Assembly (NCBI RefSeq): GCF_000696185.1
Contig: NZ_KK853997.1
Span: 3,208,907 to 3,272,906 of the forward strand
DNA: 64,000 nt
Source of the DNA: Kitasatospora cheerisanensis KCTC 2395
GTDB lineage: Bacteria; Actinomycetota; Actinomycetes; Streptomycetales; Streptomycetaceae
Direction: 5' to 3'
A program made the position numbers and the translations under genes. The notes beneath the pieces are model-generated. The model was not told the DNA's origin. It made no database searches and saw nothing but the letters and a program-made list of their open reading frames with translations. Of the stretch, positions 1 to 10,526 are shown piece by piece. Each line of letters starts with the position of its first letter. Position 1 is the first letter of the stretch.

Positions 1-649
1 GGATGAGCAGGCCGAGGAAGAGCGGGAGGCGGCCGGCGGAGGCCATCAGTCCGATGCCCGCGGCGAGGTTGATCATGTTGCTGATGAGAATCAGGATCAC
101 CGGGAGGCCGAGCACGACCGCGCAGATCAGGCAGTAGGCGGCGACCCAGGCGTTGTTGGTCCACACCTTGGCGGCGAAGTTCGCCGAGGGGTGGTCGGTG
201 TAGTAGGCCTCGTACTCGCCGCCGGGCTTGGTGAGGTTGTGCAGCTCCTCCGGCGGGATCAGCGCGTCGCGGACCTCGGGGTGGGTTCCTATCCACCAGG
301 CGACCAGCGCGGTGGAGAGGAAGAAGAGCAGGCCGATGCTCAGCCACCAGCGGCGGGCGCGGTACAGCGCGGCGGGGAAGCTGACGGTGAAGTAGCGGGC
401 GGCGTCGCGCCAGGAGGAGTTGCGGGCGCCGGCGACGGCGTTGCGGCCGCGGACGACGAGTGCGGTGAGGCGTCCTTCGAGGCCGGGGTGCGGGGCGGCG
501 GCCTGGACCTGAGCGAGGTGGCTGGTGGCCCGCTGGTAGAGGGTGATCAGCTCGTCGGACTCCTCGCCGGTGAGCCGGCGGCGGCCGCTGAGTGTCTCCA
601 GCCGGTGCCATTCCGCCTGGTGGGCGGCGACGAAGACGTCCAGGTCCAT
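1..649 (-). CDS. SpoIIM-like integral membrane protein, 3' end outside window
   Basis: Only the first 216 codons are inside the window. The protein starts MDLDVFVAAHQ at an ATG (complement of 647-649) preceded by a GGAGAGAG ribosome binding site. An N-terminal helical cytoplasmic part of about 110 residues is followed by hydrophobic segments, one containing WWLSIGLLFFLSTALVAWWIG-type sequence and another ILILISNMINLAAGIGLMAS. This layout and the paired RDD-family gene on the other strand match the stage II sporulation protein M (DUF95) family, which in actinobacteria often sits beside RDD proteins. Function in actinomycetes is not established; a role in envelope or sporulation is inference from the family. 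It is divergent from the RDD gene, sharing a 240-bp upstream region in which I see no convincing promoter. Confidence 0.8.
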   Translation of the reverse strand, partial: MDLDVFVAAHQAEWHRLETLSGRRRLTGEESDELITLYQRATSHLAQVQAAAPHPGLEGRLTALVVRGRNAVAGARNSSWRDAARYFTVSFPAALYRARRWWLSIGLLFFLSTALVAWWIGTHPEVRDALIPPEELHNLTKPGGEYEAYYTDHPSANFAAKVWTNNAWVAAYCLICAVVLGLPVILILISNMINLAAGIGLMASAGRLPLFLGLLI

Positions 650-889
650 TGCGGCTCTCTCCGGGTGCGCGGCGGGGCAGGACGGCGGGCACTGGTTGGT
701 GTGCGGCCGGGGGCGGTGCGGGGCTCAGCATGCCAGAGGCGGCGCACGGTGTGTCGGGGGATGTCGGATGCGCTGCCCGGGGTTACCGGGCGGGGGTGGG
801 CGGCCGTATGTTTGCCGCTGTTGATCGAGGGGGTCGGGTCGCGCGGCGTGGGTCGTTCGACGGGCCGCGGAGCGGAACGGGTGGGTGGC

Positions 890-2149
890 GTGAGCGAGCT
901 GGTGACCGGTGAGGCGGTCGTCCTGGGGCTGCGGACGGCGAGGTTGCCGTCGCGGGCTCTGGCCCGGCTGCTGGACGCGGTGGTCTACACGATGGCGTAC
1001 TTCTTCGCCGGGATCGCGGTGGTTCTCGGGCTGTCGGCGATGGAGGGCGCGGCGGGGGACGCGTTCATGGTGGCGCTGATGGTGTTCTTCACGGTGCTGC
1101 TGCCGGTGATGGTGGAGACGCTGTCGCACGGCCGGTCGCTGGGGAAGGCGGCGCTGGGCCTGCGGGTGGTGCGGACGGACGGCGGTCCGATCCGGTTCCG
1201 GCACGCGCTGGTGCGCGGCCTGGTGGGGGTCATCGACTTCGGTCTGCTGGCGATGCCGGCCGTGGTGGTGTCGCTGTTCTCGGAGCAGGGCCGCCGGCTG
1301 GGCGACATCTTCGCGGGGACCTTGGTGATCCGGGAGCGGCTGCCGCAGAGCGCGCGGGACCACGGGATGATCCCGCCGGTGCCGCCGCAGGTGATGCACG
1401 CGCTGGGGGCGGACCTGGTGGCGCTGGACCTGTCCGCGGTGCCGGACGGCCTGTGGCTGTCGATGCGCCAACTGCTGGGCCGCATGCACGAGTTGGACCA
1501 GCCGGTGTCGGCCGGCCTAGCGGACCGGCTGGCCGCGGACCTGGCCGGGCGGATCGGCTGGCCGGTGCCGCACGGCCTGCCGCCGATGGTGTACCTGGGT
1601 GCGGTGACGATGGAGCGCCAGCGCCGCGAGTGGGAGCGCGCGGCCGCACAGTTCGGGGCGGCGGGCTACGCACCGGTGCCGGCCCAGCCCGGCCCGGTGA
1701 TGGCGGGCCCGGTGCCTGCCGCCCCGCAGCAGCAGCCGCAGCCGCAGCCGAACGGTAAGCCGGTGCGGGTGCTCGGTGTCCCGCAGCAGGCCCGGCCGGA
1801 GCAGGCGCCCGCGCCTGAGACCCAGCCCCAGCCCCAGCCCGCAGCGGCGGTCGTCCAGCCGGCCCCGGTCGTCCAGCCCGCGCCGGTCGTGCAGCCGCAG
1901 CCGGTCCCCGTCGCTCCGCCGGTGGCGTTCGGGAAGCCCGCGGTGCCTTCGCAGCCGACGGGGCCGTCGGCGGGCGGGGGTTCGCGCCGCCCGCGTAGGG
2001 GCGGCGGGGGTGGTGAACGGGGGTGTCAGCGGCGGGGGTTGGGCGGGCTGTCGAGTTCTTCGAGTTCGATGCCGGGGGCGGCGAGCAGCACGTCCCCGGT
2101 GAGGTGGACGTCGCGGATCTCGCCGGTTTCGAGGTCGGTGACCCGGTAG
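890..2149 (+). CDS. RDD family membrane protein with Pro/Gln-rich tail (end probably shifted by a base loss)
   Basis: Start chosen at GTG 890, giving MSELVTGEAVVLGLRTARLPSR, because RDD domains begin shortly after such an Arg-Asp motif (here RLLDAVVYTMAYFF at about residues 27-40). Two to three membrane segments follow within the first 140 residues, including the typical GRSLGKAALGLRVV motif and RRLGDIFAGTLVI. Residues from about 250 are a low-complexity Pro/Gln/Ala/Val tail with VVQPAPVVQPAPVVQPQP repeats. The open frame overlaps the convergent gene by 124 bp. Adding one G to the G5 run at 1976-1980 would end the protein as GGGFAPPA at TAG 1996-1998, without overlap, so the printed C-terminus is suspect. 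RDD proteins are of unclear function; some act in ion or osmolyte transport. Confidence 0.8.
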   Translation: MSELVTGEAVVLGLRTARLPSRALARLLDAVVYTMAYFFAGIAVVLGLSAMEGAAGDAFMVALMVFFTVLLPVMVETLSHGRSLGKAALGLRVVRTDGGPIRFRHALVRGLVGVIDFGLLAMPAVVVSLFSEQGRRLGDIFAGTLVIRERLPQSARDHGMIPPVPPQVMHALGADLVALDLSAVPDGLWLSMRQLLGRMHELDQPVSAGLADRLAADLAGRIGWPVPHGLPPMVYLGAVTMERQRREWERAAAQFGAAGYAPVPAQPGPVMAGPVPAAPQQQPQPQPNGKPVRVLGVPQQARPEQAPAPETQPQPQPAAAVVQPAPVVQPAPVVQPQPVPVAPPVAFGKPAVPSQPTGPSAGGGSRRPRRGGGGGERGCQRRGLGGLSSSSSSMPGAASSTSPVRWTSRISPVSRSVTR

Positions 2150-2646
2150 TGCTCGACGGGGAGCGGGCCGGTGTCGGTGGGGTGGTCCTCGACGGTGAGC
2201 AGTTGCCAGCTCTGGTCGAGGGTGCGGGGGGCGAGGGCCTGGCCGGTGAAGGAGACCAGGCGGATCCGGGTGGCGGCGCCGGGGGTGAGGTCGAGCAGCC
2301 GGGCGGTGGCGACCAGGAACGCGGGTGAGTCGCCGGTGAAGGCGTGCGCCCGGTCGGTGCCTTCCACGGCGTCCGTGGCGGCCGCGGGGTCGGCGGCGGC
2401 CCGGACCCAGTGCACGCCGTCGAGCGCACCGCCGCGTACTTGCCAGCCGCCGCTGCGGAGTTCGAGGCGCAGCGGGCGGTGGCGGGCGTCCAGGGTGAGG
2501 TCGGTGGTGCCGAGGACGGTGCCGTCGGGGCGGTAGCTCTTGGCGACGTAGCGCCAGCCGGCGGGGCCGGGGGCGCACTGGAAGCGTTCCTCGCCGAGGG
2601 GGGTTCCGTCGTGCGGGTCGTGGAGGGAGTAGCGGCCGTTCGGCAT
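2026..2646 (-). CDS. conserved hypothetical protein, 206 aa
   Basis: I do not recognise a named family. It starts MPNGRYSLHDPHDGTPLGEE at ATG 2646 and has no signal peptide or membrane segment. The sequence is rich in short strand-like stretches (GWRYVAKSYRPDGTVLGTTDLTLD, VEHYRVTDLETGEIRDVHLTGD), suggesting a beta-rich, possibly lipid- or ligand-binding barrel fold; that is inference. Codon use is normal for the window, with G/C in almost all third positions, which supports it as a real gene. It is convergent with the RDD gene and divergent from the sigma factor gene at 2755, with about 108 bp between the starts. Confidence 0.65.
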   Translation of the reverse strand: MPNGRYSLHDPHDGTPLGEERFQCAPGPAGWRYVAKSYRPDGTVLGTTDLTLDARHRPLRLELRSGGWQVRGGALDGVHWVRAAADPAAATDAVEGTDRAHAFTGDSPAFLVATARLLDLTPGAATRIRLVSFTGQALAPRTLDQSWQLLTVEDHPTDTGPLPVEHYRVTDLETGEIRDVHLTGDVLLAAPGIELEELDSPPNPRR

Positions 2647-2754
2647 GGGGGAAGCCTACGGAATCAGGCGTGCAACCTTCTCGGGGGCGGGCGGCATCAG
2701 GGGGTCGGTGGTGCGTTCGTACCGCCGGTTCACTGGGAGGAGGGGGGCGCCGGG

Positions 2755-3267
2755 ATGGCGGAGCTGACGCGGGACGAGGAGTTCACCGCGTTCGTGGCCT
2801 CCAGGGCGGTCTGGCTGCGGAGGGTCGCGTACCTGTTGTGCGCGGACTGGCATCGCGCGGACGACCTGGTGCAGGAGTCGATCACCAAGCTGTATCTGCA
2901 CTGGGGGCGGGTGAGCCGGGCGGACAACCCGGAGGGGTACGCCCGGACGGTGCTGGTGAACGTGTTCCTGGCGGAGCAGCGCACGGCGTGGTGGCGGCGG
3001 TCGAGGCCGTCCGCGCAGCCGCCCGAGGGGGCCGCGGTGCCGGAGGCGGATCTGGCGGTGTCGCTGGATCTGCGGCAGGCGCTGGCGGCGTTGCCGCCGC
3101 GGCAGCGGGCCACGGTGGTGCTGCGTTACTACTGCGATCTGACGGTCGAACAGACGGCGGCGGCGCTGGGCTGTTCCAACGGCAATGTGAAGAGCCAGAG
3201 TTCGCGGGCGCTGGAGGCGCTGCGGCGCTCGGCCGCACTGCGGCAACAGGGGAGGTCGGCGGCATGA
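2755..3267 (+). CDS. SigE-family ECF RNA polymerase sigma factor
   Basis: A 170-aa sigma-70 family factor of the actinobacterial SigE group. Region 2 lies at about residues 10-75 (FVASRAVWLRRVAYLLC, ADDLVQESITKLYLHW), region 4 at about 105-160 (LAALPPRQRATVVLRYYCDL, VEQTAAALGCSNGNVKSQSS, the helix-turn-helix). ATG 2755 was chosen over longer in-frame starts because it begins the family fold (MAELTRDEEF) and follows a purine-rich GGGAGGAGGGGG site. Its stop overlaps the next start as ATGA (3264-3267), so the two are translationally coupled; the downstream membrane protein probably modulates or depends on it. Targets are unknown. Confidence 0.9.
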   Translation: MAELTRDEEFTAFVASRAVWLRRVAYLLCADWHRADDLVQESITKLYLHWGRVSRADNPEGYARTVLVNVFLAEQRTAWWRRSRPSAQPPEGAAVPEADLAVSLDLRQALAALPPRQRATVVLRYYCDLTVEQTAAALGCSNGNVKSQSSRALEALRRSAALRQQGRSAA

Positions 3268-4271
3268 CCGGGGGTTGGGAAATGGAACTTTCGTCGCGTT
3301 TGGACGAGTTGGTGGTGTCGGCGGAGGAGTCGGCTCCGGCGTCGGCGGTGGACGCGGCGTCGGCGCTGCGCCACGGCCGGAGGACGCGTCGGCGGCGGGC
3401 GGTGGTGTCGGCCGGGGTGGCGGCGGTGCTGCTGGGCTCGGTGGCGCTGGGAACGGTCTACGGCAGCGGTGGTCCCGCTCCGGTGGGGCCGGCGGCGTCG
3501 GCCGGGACGGACCGGGCCGACCGGTCGCCGTTGGCGATGCACGTCCGCTTCGGGTGGCTGCCCGACGACGTGACCACGGTCGACGCCGGCTGGCACCACG
3601 AGCTCGGTGACCAGCAGCTCGCGACCGCCGGGGCCGACCGGTCGTGGCTGCTGGGTTCGCCGGGCCCGTTGCCGTGGTCGGAGCCGTCGCGTCCGGCGGG
3701 CTGGCAGCCCGAGGAGGGCGAGCCGTACTCGGAGCGGACGCCCGCGCCGGACGTCAACGGCCGGAAGGCGTACTGGGTTTCGGTGAAGGGCGTGTCCGCG
3801 CTGGAGCTGCTGTTCCAGTCGCCGGACGGGCGCTGGCTGTCCCTGCGGGGCATGGGGAGCCGGGCTCCCGAGCAGGAGGTGCAGCTGCGCATCGCCGCCG
3901 GGGTGCAGGTGGGCCGGTTCGTCCTGCCGGTTCCGGTCTCGCTGGACCCGTCGACGCCGCTGTCGGACGTGGTCTCGGTGGACTTCCGCCGGACGGTCCA
4001 CGGCGCCGGCGGCTGGCAGTTGGCCATGCAGGTGAGCGTGCGCGGCAACTCGACGGTGACGATCTCGGCGGAGTCGGGCAGCCTGCCCGCGGACCCGGCA
4101 CAGCCCTGGCGGCGGTGTGCGACGGGCGAGGGCATGTGGTGGTGTGCCGCGCCGTTCACGGCGGACAGCCCGTCGGGGCAGGTCACGCCGGACGACGTGA
4201 AGGTCTGGTTCGACCGGCTGGTGCCGCACAGCACGGACGAGCGGACCTGGCGCCCGGTGCTGCTCCCGTAG
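3264..4271 (+). CDS. single-pass membrane protein coupled to SigE-family sigma factor
   Basis: A 335-aa protein translated from ATG 3264 by a 4-bp overlap with the sigma factor stop. Residues 1-45 are cytoplasmic with an Arg cluster (HGRRTRRRR), followed by one membrane segment (AVVSAGVAAVLLGSVALGTVYG, about 46-67), and an extracytoplasmic domain of roughly 260 residues that I cannot assign. It has Trp-rich stretches (MHVRFGWLPDDVTTVDAGWHH) and two cysteine pairs near the C-terminus (RRCATGEGMWWCAAP). No zinc anti-sigma HxxxCxxC motif is visible, so it is not a classical ZAS anti-sigma factor. Position and topology suggest it is a regulator or sensor for the upstream sigma factor; that is inference. 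Confidence 0.75.
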   Translation: MTGGWEMELSSRLDELVVSAEESAPASAVDAASALRHGRRTRRRRAVVSAGVAAVLLGSVALGTVYGSGGPAPVGPAASAGTDRADRSPLAMHVRFGWLPDDVTTVDAGWHHELGDQQLATAGADRSWLLGSPGPLPWSEPSRPAGWQPEEGEPYSERTPAPDVNGRKAYWVSVKGVSALELLFQSPDGRWLSLRGMGSRAPEQEVQLRIAAGVQVGRFVLPVPVSLDPSTPLSDVVSVDFRRTVHGAGGWQLAMQVSVRGNSTVTISAESGSLPADPAQPWRRCATGEGMWWCAAPFTADSPSGQVTPDDVKVWFDRLVPHSTDERTWRPVLLP

Positions 4272-4280
4272 GCCGGAACG

Positions 4281-4327
4281 CGCCGGTGCCCGGCACCCCC
4301 TGCGGAAGGGGGTGCCGGGCACCGGCG
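4281..4327. terminator. perfect 20-bp stem, bidirectional terminator
   Basis: Positions 4281-4300 and 4308-4327 are perfect reverse complements around the 7-nt loop TGCGGAA. It sits between two convergent genes (stop at 4271 on plus, stop at 4338 on minus), the classic place for a shared terminator. There is no U-run, as is usual in high-G+C actinomycetes. Confidence 0.85.
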
Positions 4328-4337
4328 TGACGGGATG

Positions 4338-5786
<1,449 letters not shown>

Positions 5787-5830
5787 GCGAACTCCTCGCT
5801 GCATGGGCCTGGTTACGGGTGTGCTGAGCG

Positions 5831-5858
5831 GCAGAGGGGCGCGGTGGCGGCCCTCTGC
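5831..5858 (-). promoter_or_regulatory. hairpin in the ahcY leader
   Basis: GCAGAGGG (5831-5838) and CCCTCTGC (5851-5858) form an 8-bp stem with a 12-nt loop, 45 nt upstream of the ahcY start on the transcribed strand. I compared the leader with the SAH riboswitch core as I remember it and did not find a convincing match, so this is only a possible structured 5' leader. Confidence 0.3.
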
Positions 5859-5972
5859 TGCGGCACAATCCGTCGGAGGACCTCTCTCCCTCGACCGGAG
5901 CCCCGCTCCGATCGACCGCCATCAGCAGCGACGTTTGGCACTGCTGACGAATCTACACCGCTCGGGCGCGGG

Positions 5973-6947
5973 TCAGTGGGCGTTCCGGCCCGGACCGCCC
6001 GGAGTGGCGTCGGCGTCCGGCCCGGCCAGGGCCTTCTCCTCGGACCAGATGTCCGGCTCCAGGTAGATGGCGCGGGCGATCGGCACCGCCTTGCGGACCC
6101 GGGCCTCGGCCAGGTCGATCGCCTCGGAGACCACGGCGGCGCTGTCCTCGGCGTTGACGCCGATCTTCGCGGCGACCAGCAGTTCCTCGGGGCCGACGTG
6201 CAGGGTGCGCATGTGGATCACGCCGGTGACGGTGTCGTGGTCGACCAGCGCCTCGCGGATCTTGGTGACCACCTCGGCGTCGGCGGACTCGCCGATCAGC
6301 AGCGACTTGGTCTCCAGGGCCAGCACCAGGGCGATGACCACCAGCAGCAGGCCGATGCACAGCGTGCCGACGCCGTCCCACACCGCGTCACCGGTGATCA
6401 CGGTCAGGCCGACGCCGAGCAGCGCCAGCAGCAGGCCGACCAGCGCGCCGCTGTCCTCCAGCAGCACGACGGGCAGCTCGGGGGCCTTGGCGCGGCGGAT
6501 GTACGAGGCCCAGCCGTGCCCGCCCTTGGCCTTGGACGCCTCGCGGAAGGCGGTCAGGAAGGACCAGCCCTCCAGCAGGATGGCGAACACCAGCACGCCG
6601 ACCGGCCAGTACCAGTTCTCCAGCTCGTGCGGGTGGGCGATCTTCTCGTAGCCCTCGTAGAGGGCGAACATGCCGCCGAGGCTGAACAGCACGATGGAGA
6701 CCAGGAAGCCGTACACGTACCGCTCGCGGCCGTACCCGAACGGGTGCTCCTCGGTGGCGGCCCGCTGCGAGCGCTTGCCGCCGACCAGCAGCAGCACCTG
6801 GTTGCCGGAGTCGGCCAGCGAGTGCACGCCCTCGGCGAGCATCGAGGACGAACCGGAGAACGCGAACGCCACGAACTTGCTGACCGCGATGCCGAGGTTC
6901 GCGGACAGTGCCGCGACCAGTGCCTTGGTGCCGCCTTCGGTACTCAA
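5973..6947 (-). CDS. cation diffusion facilitator family transporter
   Basis: A 324-aa divalent cation/proton antiporter of the CDF family, acting in the cytoplasmic membrane. The signature EGVHSLADSGNQ (H and D of the transport site) is in the second membrane segment, with further segments at about residues 75-100 (GFLVSIVLFSLGGMFALYEG), 110-130, 165-185 (LLEDSGALVGLLLALLGVGL) and 190-210. A cytoplasmic C-terminal domain with the MRTLHVGPEELLVAAKIG motif follows. The start is TTG at 6947 with GGAGGGAAG seven bases upstream; no ATG fits better. The metal (Zn, Mn, Fe) cannot be told from sequence. It lies upstream of ahcY on the same strand but is separated by 186 bp. Confidence 0.9.
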   Translation of the reverse strand: MSTEGGTKALVAALSANLGIAVSKFVAFAFSGSSSMLAEGVHSLADSGNQVLLLVGGKRSQRAATEEHPFGYGRERYVYGFLVSIVLFSLGGMFALYEGYEKIAHPHELENWYWPVGVLVFAILLEGWSFLTAFREASKAKGGHGWASYIRRAKAPELPVVLLEDSGALVGLLLALLGVGLTVITGDAVWDGVGTLCIGLLLVVIALVLALETKSLLIGESADAEVVTKIREALVDHDTVTGVIHMRTLHVGPEELLVAAKIGVNAEDSAAVVSEAIDLAEARVRKAVPIARAIYLEPDIWSEEKALAGPDADATPGGPGRNAH

Positions 6948-7017
6948 CCCGGTACTTCCCTCCGCAGCGGGCCCTGACTTTGCCGGGCCTTGGTTGACGA
7001 GAGGGGACGATACCGTG

Positions 7018-8183
7018 TCAGTTCCTCGTGGCCAGGCCCAGGTACACGGCGGCGAAGTCGGTCAGGCCGATCAGTTCGGCCAGGGCCTGCAGCGGGTCCT
7101 CCAGGCTGGAGGCGTGCTCGGTGATCCGCACCTCGTGGGCGGCGGCCAGGCGGCGGGCCCGGGCCACCGGCCAGGCCGGCTCCTCCAGCTCGGCCACGCC
7201 CGGCGTATGACGGAGCATCAGCACCTGGAGCTGGAGCGGCACCGGCTCGTCGACCCGGTCGCGGAAGAAGTCGTCGGGGTCGGCGCCGGCGCCGAGGCGG
7301 CCGTTGAACATGCCCCGGTGCGCGGTCAGCGCCTGCGGGAGGCGGGCGGTCAGCGCGGGCAGGCCGGCCCGGTCGGCGAGGGCGGCGGCGAACCGCTCCC
7401 CCGCGGCGGCGGCCGGGGCGCCGTCGGACCACAGCAGCGGGACGGTCTCGGCGAGTTGGCCGGCCAGCGTCTTCGCCGGGTTGTCGTACGCCTGGGCGTC
7501 GGGGCGGCAGCGCACCGCGACCTCGTCCAGCCGGTCGGCGGCGGCCTCCAGCGCGCCGGGGCGAGCGCGGCGACGCCGATCCGGTCGGCGAGGGTGAGCA
7601 GCGGGGCGAGCACCGCCCACAGCGCGGCCGGGTCCTCGGCGGGCAGGTCGGGTTCGGCGTCGGCGCCGTCCGGTTCCACCGCGCTCGGCTCGAACGGCAG
7701 CGGCAGGCCGCGGACCTGGAGCGCGGCCTCGGCCAGCTCCGAGCCGTCCGGGGCGATCACCGCGATCGCGCAGCCGCGCGAGTACGCCTGCTCGGCGAGG
7801 TTGATCATGCCGCCCTCGCGCCCGCCCGCGCTGGCCAGCACCACCAGGTCCAGGGGGCCGGCCCAGCCGGGCAGTTGCCAGGACTCGCCGTCGGTGAAGG
7901 CCGGCCCGGCGGGGCGGGCGTCGGCCGGCGGCAGCGGCCACACCTGGCAGCTGGGCACCGCCAGCGCGGCCAGCACGGCGGCGGCGGTCAGCACGCCGCC
8001 GTGTCCGGCGACCAGCACCGCGCGCGGGCGGCCCTCCGGGTTGAGGGCGTTGACGCCGGCCGCGTCGGCGCGGCGCAGCGCGACCCGGATCCGGGCGCCC
8101 GCGCCGGCCAGGGACAGCAGTTCACGTCGGCGGTCGGCGCGCTGCAGGGCGGCCGGGTCGTCCAGCAGGGAGTCGTCGAACAT
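7018..8183 (-). pseudogene. SIS-domain phosphomannose isomerase-like protein, frameshifted in this sequence
   Basis: Start ATG 8183 follows GGAGG. The first about 207 codons read MFDDSLLDDPAALQRADRRR through LADRIGVAALAP; then the frame is lost, and the expected continuation (GALEAAADRLDEVAVRCRPD to YLGLATRN) is in the -1 frame down to 7018. Adding one G to the G4 run at 7558-7561 restores a single protein of about 388 residues. It resembles the actinobacterial SIS-domain family annotated as mannose-6-phosphate isomerase or bifunctional phosphoglucose/phosphomannose isomerase, and sits directly next to the phosphomannomutase gene, which fits GDP-mannose supply. The two halves both keep normal codon use, so a sequence error is more likely than real loss. 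Confidence 0.8.
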
Positions 8184-8216
8184 GGCGGCTGGCCTCCAGC
8201 GACTGGCGGGGCAGGG

Positions 8217-8399
8217 TCAGGACGGGCGGCGGGCCTCGTCCACCAGCAGGACCGGGATGCCGTCGCGCACGGGGTAGACCAGGCCGCAGGCCGCGCCGGT
8301 GCAGCGCAGCTCGTGGGTGTCGTCCTGGATCTCCTCGGCGAGCGGCGCACGGCACTCCGGGCAGACCAGGATCTCCAGCAGGAAGGACGGCAGGCTCAT
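8217..8399 (-). CDS. Trm112-like zinc-ribbon protein
   Basis: A 60-aa protein ([20 protein letters not shown]...). The CPEC pair and the later RCTGAAC cysteines form a zinc ribbon, and [12 protein letters not shown] closes the fold, as in the Trm112/UPF0434 family. Start ATG 8399 was chosen because it begins the family sequence; the open frame extends upstream without homology. Eukaryotic Trm112 activates methyltransferases; bacterial members are small and of unproven function. The placement between a phosphomannomutase and a sugar isomerase gene is a conserved arrangement in streptomycetes as far as I recall. Confidence 0.9.
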   Translation of the reverse strand: MSLPSFLLEILVCPECRAPLAEEIQDDTHELRCTGAACGLVYPVRDGIPVLLVDEARRPS

Positions 8400-8526
8400 G
8401 GCGGTCGGGCTCCGGATCTGTGGGGCTGTCGCGGTACGGACGGCCGGTGACACAGCAGTACCCCGGCCGGTGGCAACCCTACCGGCCGGGGCACTCGAAA
8501 AGTCAGCGGCTGGCTGACCCGGGCGG

Positions 8527-9912
8527 TCAGGCCCGGACGATGGCCAGCACGCCGTCCCGCAGCTCGGCCATCTTCGCCGGGTCCTTGGCCTCGGCGTTCA
8601 GGCGCAGCAGCGGCTCGGTGTTGGAGGCACGCAGGTTGAACCACCAGTCGGGGCCGGCCACGGTGAGGCCGTCCAGCTCGTCGACGGTGACGCCGTCCTG
8701 GCCGGCGTAGGCGGCGCGGACCTTCTCGGTGGCGGCGGCCTGGTCGGCGACGGTGGAGTTGATCTCGCCGGAGGCGGCGTACCGGTTGTACTGCTCGGTG
8801 AGCGCGGACAGCGGGCGGTCCTGCCCGCCGAGGGCGGCCAGCACGTGCAGCGCGGCCAGCATGCCGGTGTCGGCGCGCCAGAAGTCGCGGAAGTAGTAGT
8901 GCGCGGAGTGCTCGCCGCCGAACACCGCGTCGGTGACGGCCATCTCCTGCTTGATGAACGAGTGGCCGACCCGGGTGCGGACCGGGACGCCGCCGCGGTC
9001 GCGGACGACCTCGGGGACGGTCCACGAGGTGATCAGGTTGTGGATGATGGTCGGCTGCGCCTCGCCGGCGGCCTGGGCGCGGGCGATCTCGCGCTCGGCG
9101 ACCAGGGCGGTGATCGCGGACGGGGAGACCGGGTCGCCGTTCTCGTCGATGACGAAGCAGCGGTCGGCGTCGCCGTCGAAGGCCAGGCCGATGTCGGCGC
9201 CGACCTCGCGGACCTTGGCCTGCAGGTCGACCAGGTTGGCCGGGTCCAGCGGGTTGGCCTCGTGGTTGGGGAAGGTGCCGTCGAGCTCGAAGTACATCGG
9301 GACGACGTCCAGCGGCAGGCCGGCGAACACGGTCGGCACGGTGTGGCCGCCCATGCCGTTGCCCGCGTCGACGGCGACCTTCAGCGGGCGGATCGCGGTC
9401 AGGTCGACCAGCTTCAGCAGGTGGGCCGCGTAGCCGTCCAGGGTCTCCTTGGCGGACAGCGCGCCGGTGGCGGCGTCGGAGGCGGGGACGTGCACCTTGC
9501 CGTCCTCGTCCAGCCAGGACTCGACCAGCTCGCGGATGTCGGCCAGGCCGGTGTCCTGGCCGACCGGGGCCGCACCGGCGCGGCACAGCTTGATGCCGTT
9601 GTACTGGGCCGGGTTGTGCGAGGCGGTGAACATCGCGCCGGGCAGGTCCAGGCTGCCGCTGGCGTAGTACAGCTGGTCGGTCGAGCACAGGCCGATCTCG
9701 ACCACGTCGGCGCCGCGGGAGGCGGCGCCCTCGGCGAACGCACGGGACAGCGACGGCGAGGACGGGCGCATGTCGTGGCCGACCACGACGGCGTTGCCGC
9801 CGATCACCTCGACGAAGGCCGCACCGAAGGCGTACGCCAGCGACTCGTCCCACTGGTCCGGCACGACGCCCCGGACGTCGTACGCCTTCACAAGCTGCTT
9901 GAGGTCCCGCAC
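8527..9912 (-). CDS. manB: phosphomannomutase/phosphoglucomutase
   Basis: Interconverts mannose-6-phosphate and mannose-1-phosphate (and likely the glucose equivalents), feeding GDP-mannose for glycosylation. The 461-aa protein has all four alpha-D-phosphohexomutase domains: N-terminal [13 protein letters not shown], the catalytic serine loop [15 protein letters not shown], the metal loop [14 protein letters not shown], the substrate loop [10 protein letters not shown] and a C-terminal domain ending [20 protein letters not shown]. The start is GTG 9912 with GGGAG upstream. It is the first gene of a probable minus-strand group with the Trm112-like and SIS-domain genes. Confidence 0.93.
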   Translation of the reverse strand: MRDLKQLVKAYDVRGVVPDQWDESLAYAFGAAFVEVIGGNAVVVGHDMRPSSPSLSRAFAEGAASRGADVVEIGLCSTDQLYYASGSLDLPGAMFTASHNPAQYNGIKLCRAGAAPVGQDTGLADIRELVESWLDEDGKVHVPASDAATGALSAKETLDGYAAHLLKLVDLTAIRPLKVAVDAGNGMGGHTVPTVFAGLPLDVVPMYFELDGTFPNHEANPLDPANLVDLQAKVREVGADIGLAFDGDADRCFVIDENGDPVSPSAITALVAEREIARAQAAGEAQPTIIHNLITSWTVPEVVRDRGGVPVRTRVGHSFIKQEMAVTDAVFGGEHSAHYYFRDFWRADTGMLAALHVLAALGGQDRPLSALTEQYNRYAASGEINSTVADQAAATEKVRAAYAGQDGVTVDELDGLTVAGPDWWFNLRASNTEPLLRLNAEAKDPAKMAELRDGVLAIVRA

Positions 9913-10033
9913 CAGAATGCTCCCGTGTGTGTGCTGCGATGTGCTGCGCGCAGGCGGACGCGCCGTCCGAGCCGCAGAGGGGCAGCGTACCCGGCCCGGG
10001 AGAAGCGCAGGTGTCGCCCCGGGGCGGGCCCGG

Positions 10034-10396
10034 TCAGTTGTCCGGGGAGCGCAGCACCCGGAGGTGGCCGCGGCGGCCGGACTCGCCGTCCGGCGGCGGG
10101 CCCTGACGCGGCGTCCGCTGCTGGGGGCGGGCGGCTTCGCGCACCGCGTTGGCCAGCGCCTCCAGGTCGTCGCTGCTGCGGCGCAGCGGGCCGGCCTCGG
10201 CGGCCAGCCGGACCACCTCCCAGCCGCGCGGGGCGGTGAGGCGCTCGGCGTGCTCGGCGCACAGGTCGTAGCAGTGCGGTTCGGCGTACGTCGCGAGCGG
10301 GCCGAGGACCGCCGTGGAGTCCGCGTAGACGTACGTCAGCGTCGCCACGGCCGGTCGGCCGCACGCGGTCCGCGAACAACGACGTACAGAGCTCAC
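10034..10396 (-). CDS. DUF3499 family protein
   Basis: A 120-aa actinobacterial protein of unknown function. Conserved core: SSVRRCSRTACGRPAVATLT, then HCYDLCAEHAERLTAPRGWE. The four cysteines and the histidines look like a metal-binding site (C-x4-C and HC-x2-C-x2-H), and the tail is Arg/Pro-rich and probably disordered. I took GTG 10396 because the conserved part begins there. There is no clear ribosome binding site; a TACCGT hexamer ends eight bases before the GTG, compatible with a leaderless transcript. It is divergent from the zincin-like gene. Confidence 0.8.
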   Translation of the reverse strand: MSSVRRCSRTACGRPAVATLTYVYADSTAVLGPLATYAEPHCYDLCAEHAERLTAPRGWEVVRLAAEAGPLRRSSDDLEALANAVREAARPQQRTPRQGPPPDGESGRRGHLRVLRSPDN

Positions 10397-10526
10397 GAGG
10401 GTGGACGGTACCGCAAGTCGGACCGGCCCGCGAAGACCCGCCCCCGGCTCGCGTGTCCCGGAGCCGTCACGCGCCGTGCTTGAGTGGTCCACTTCCGGGC
10501 ATCCAGGGACTACGCTCGACACTGCT

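Noticed and set aside
5787..5972. SAH riboswitch upstream of ahcY
   Set aside because: Only an 8-bp hairpin is visible; I could not find the conserved SAH-riboswitch core on the transcribed strand.
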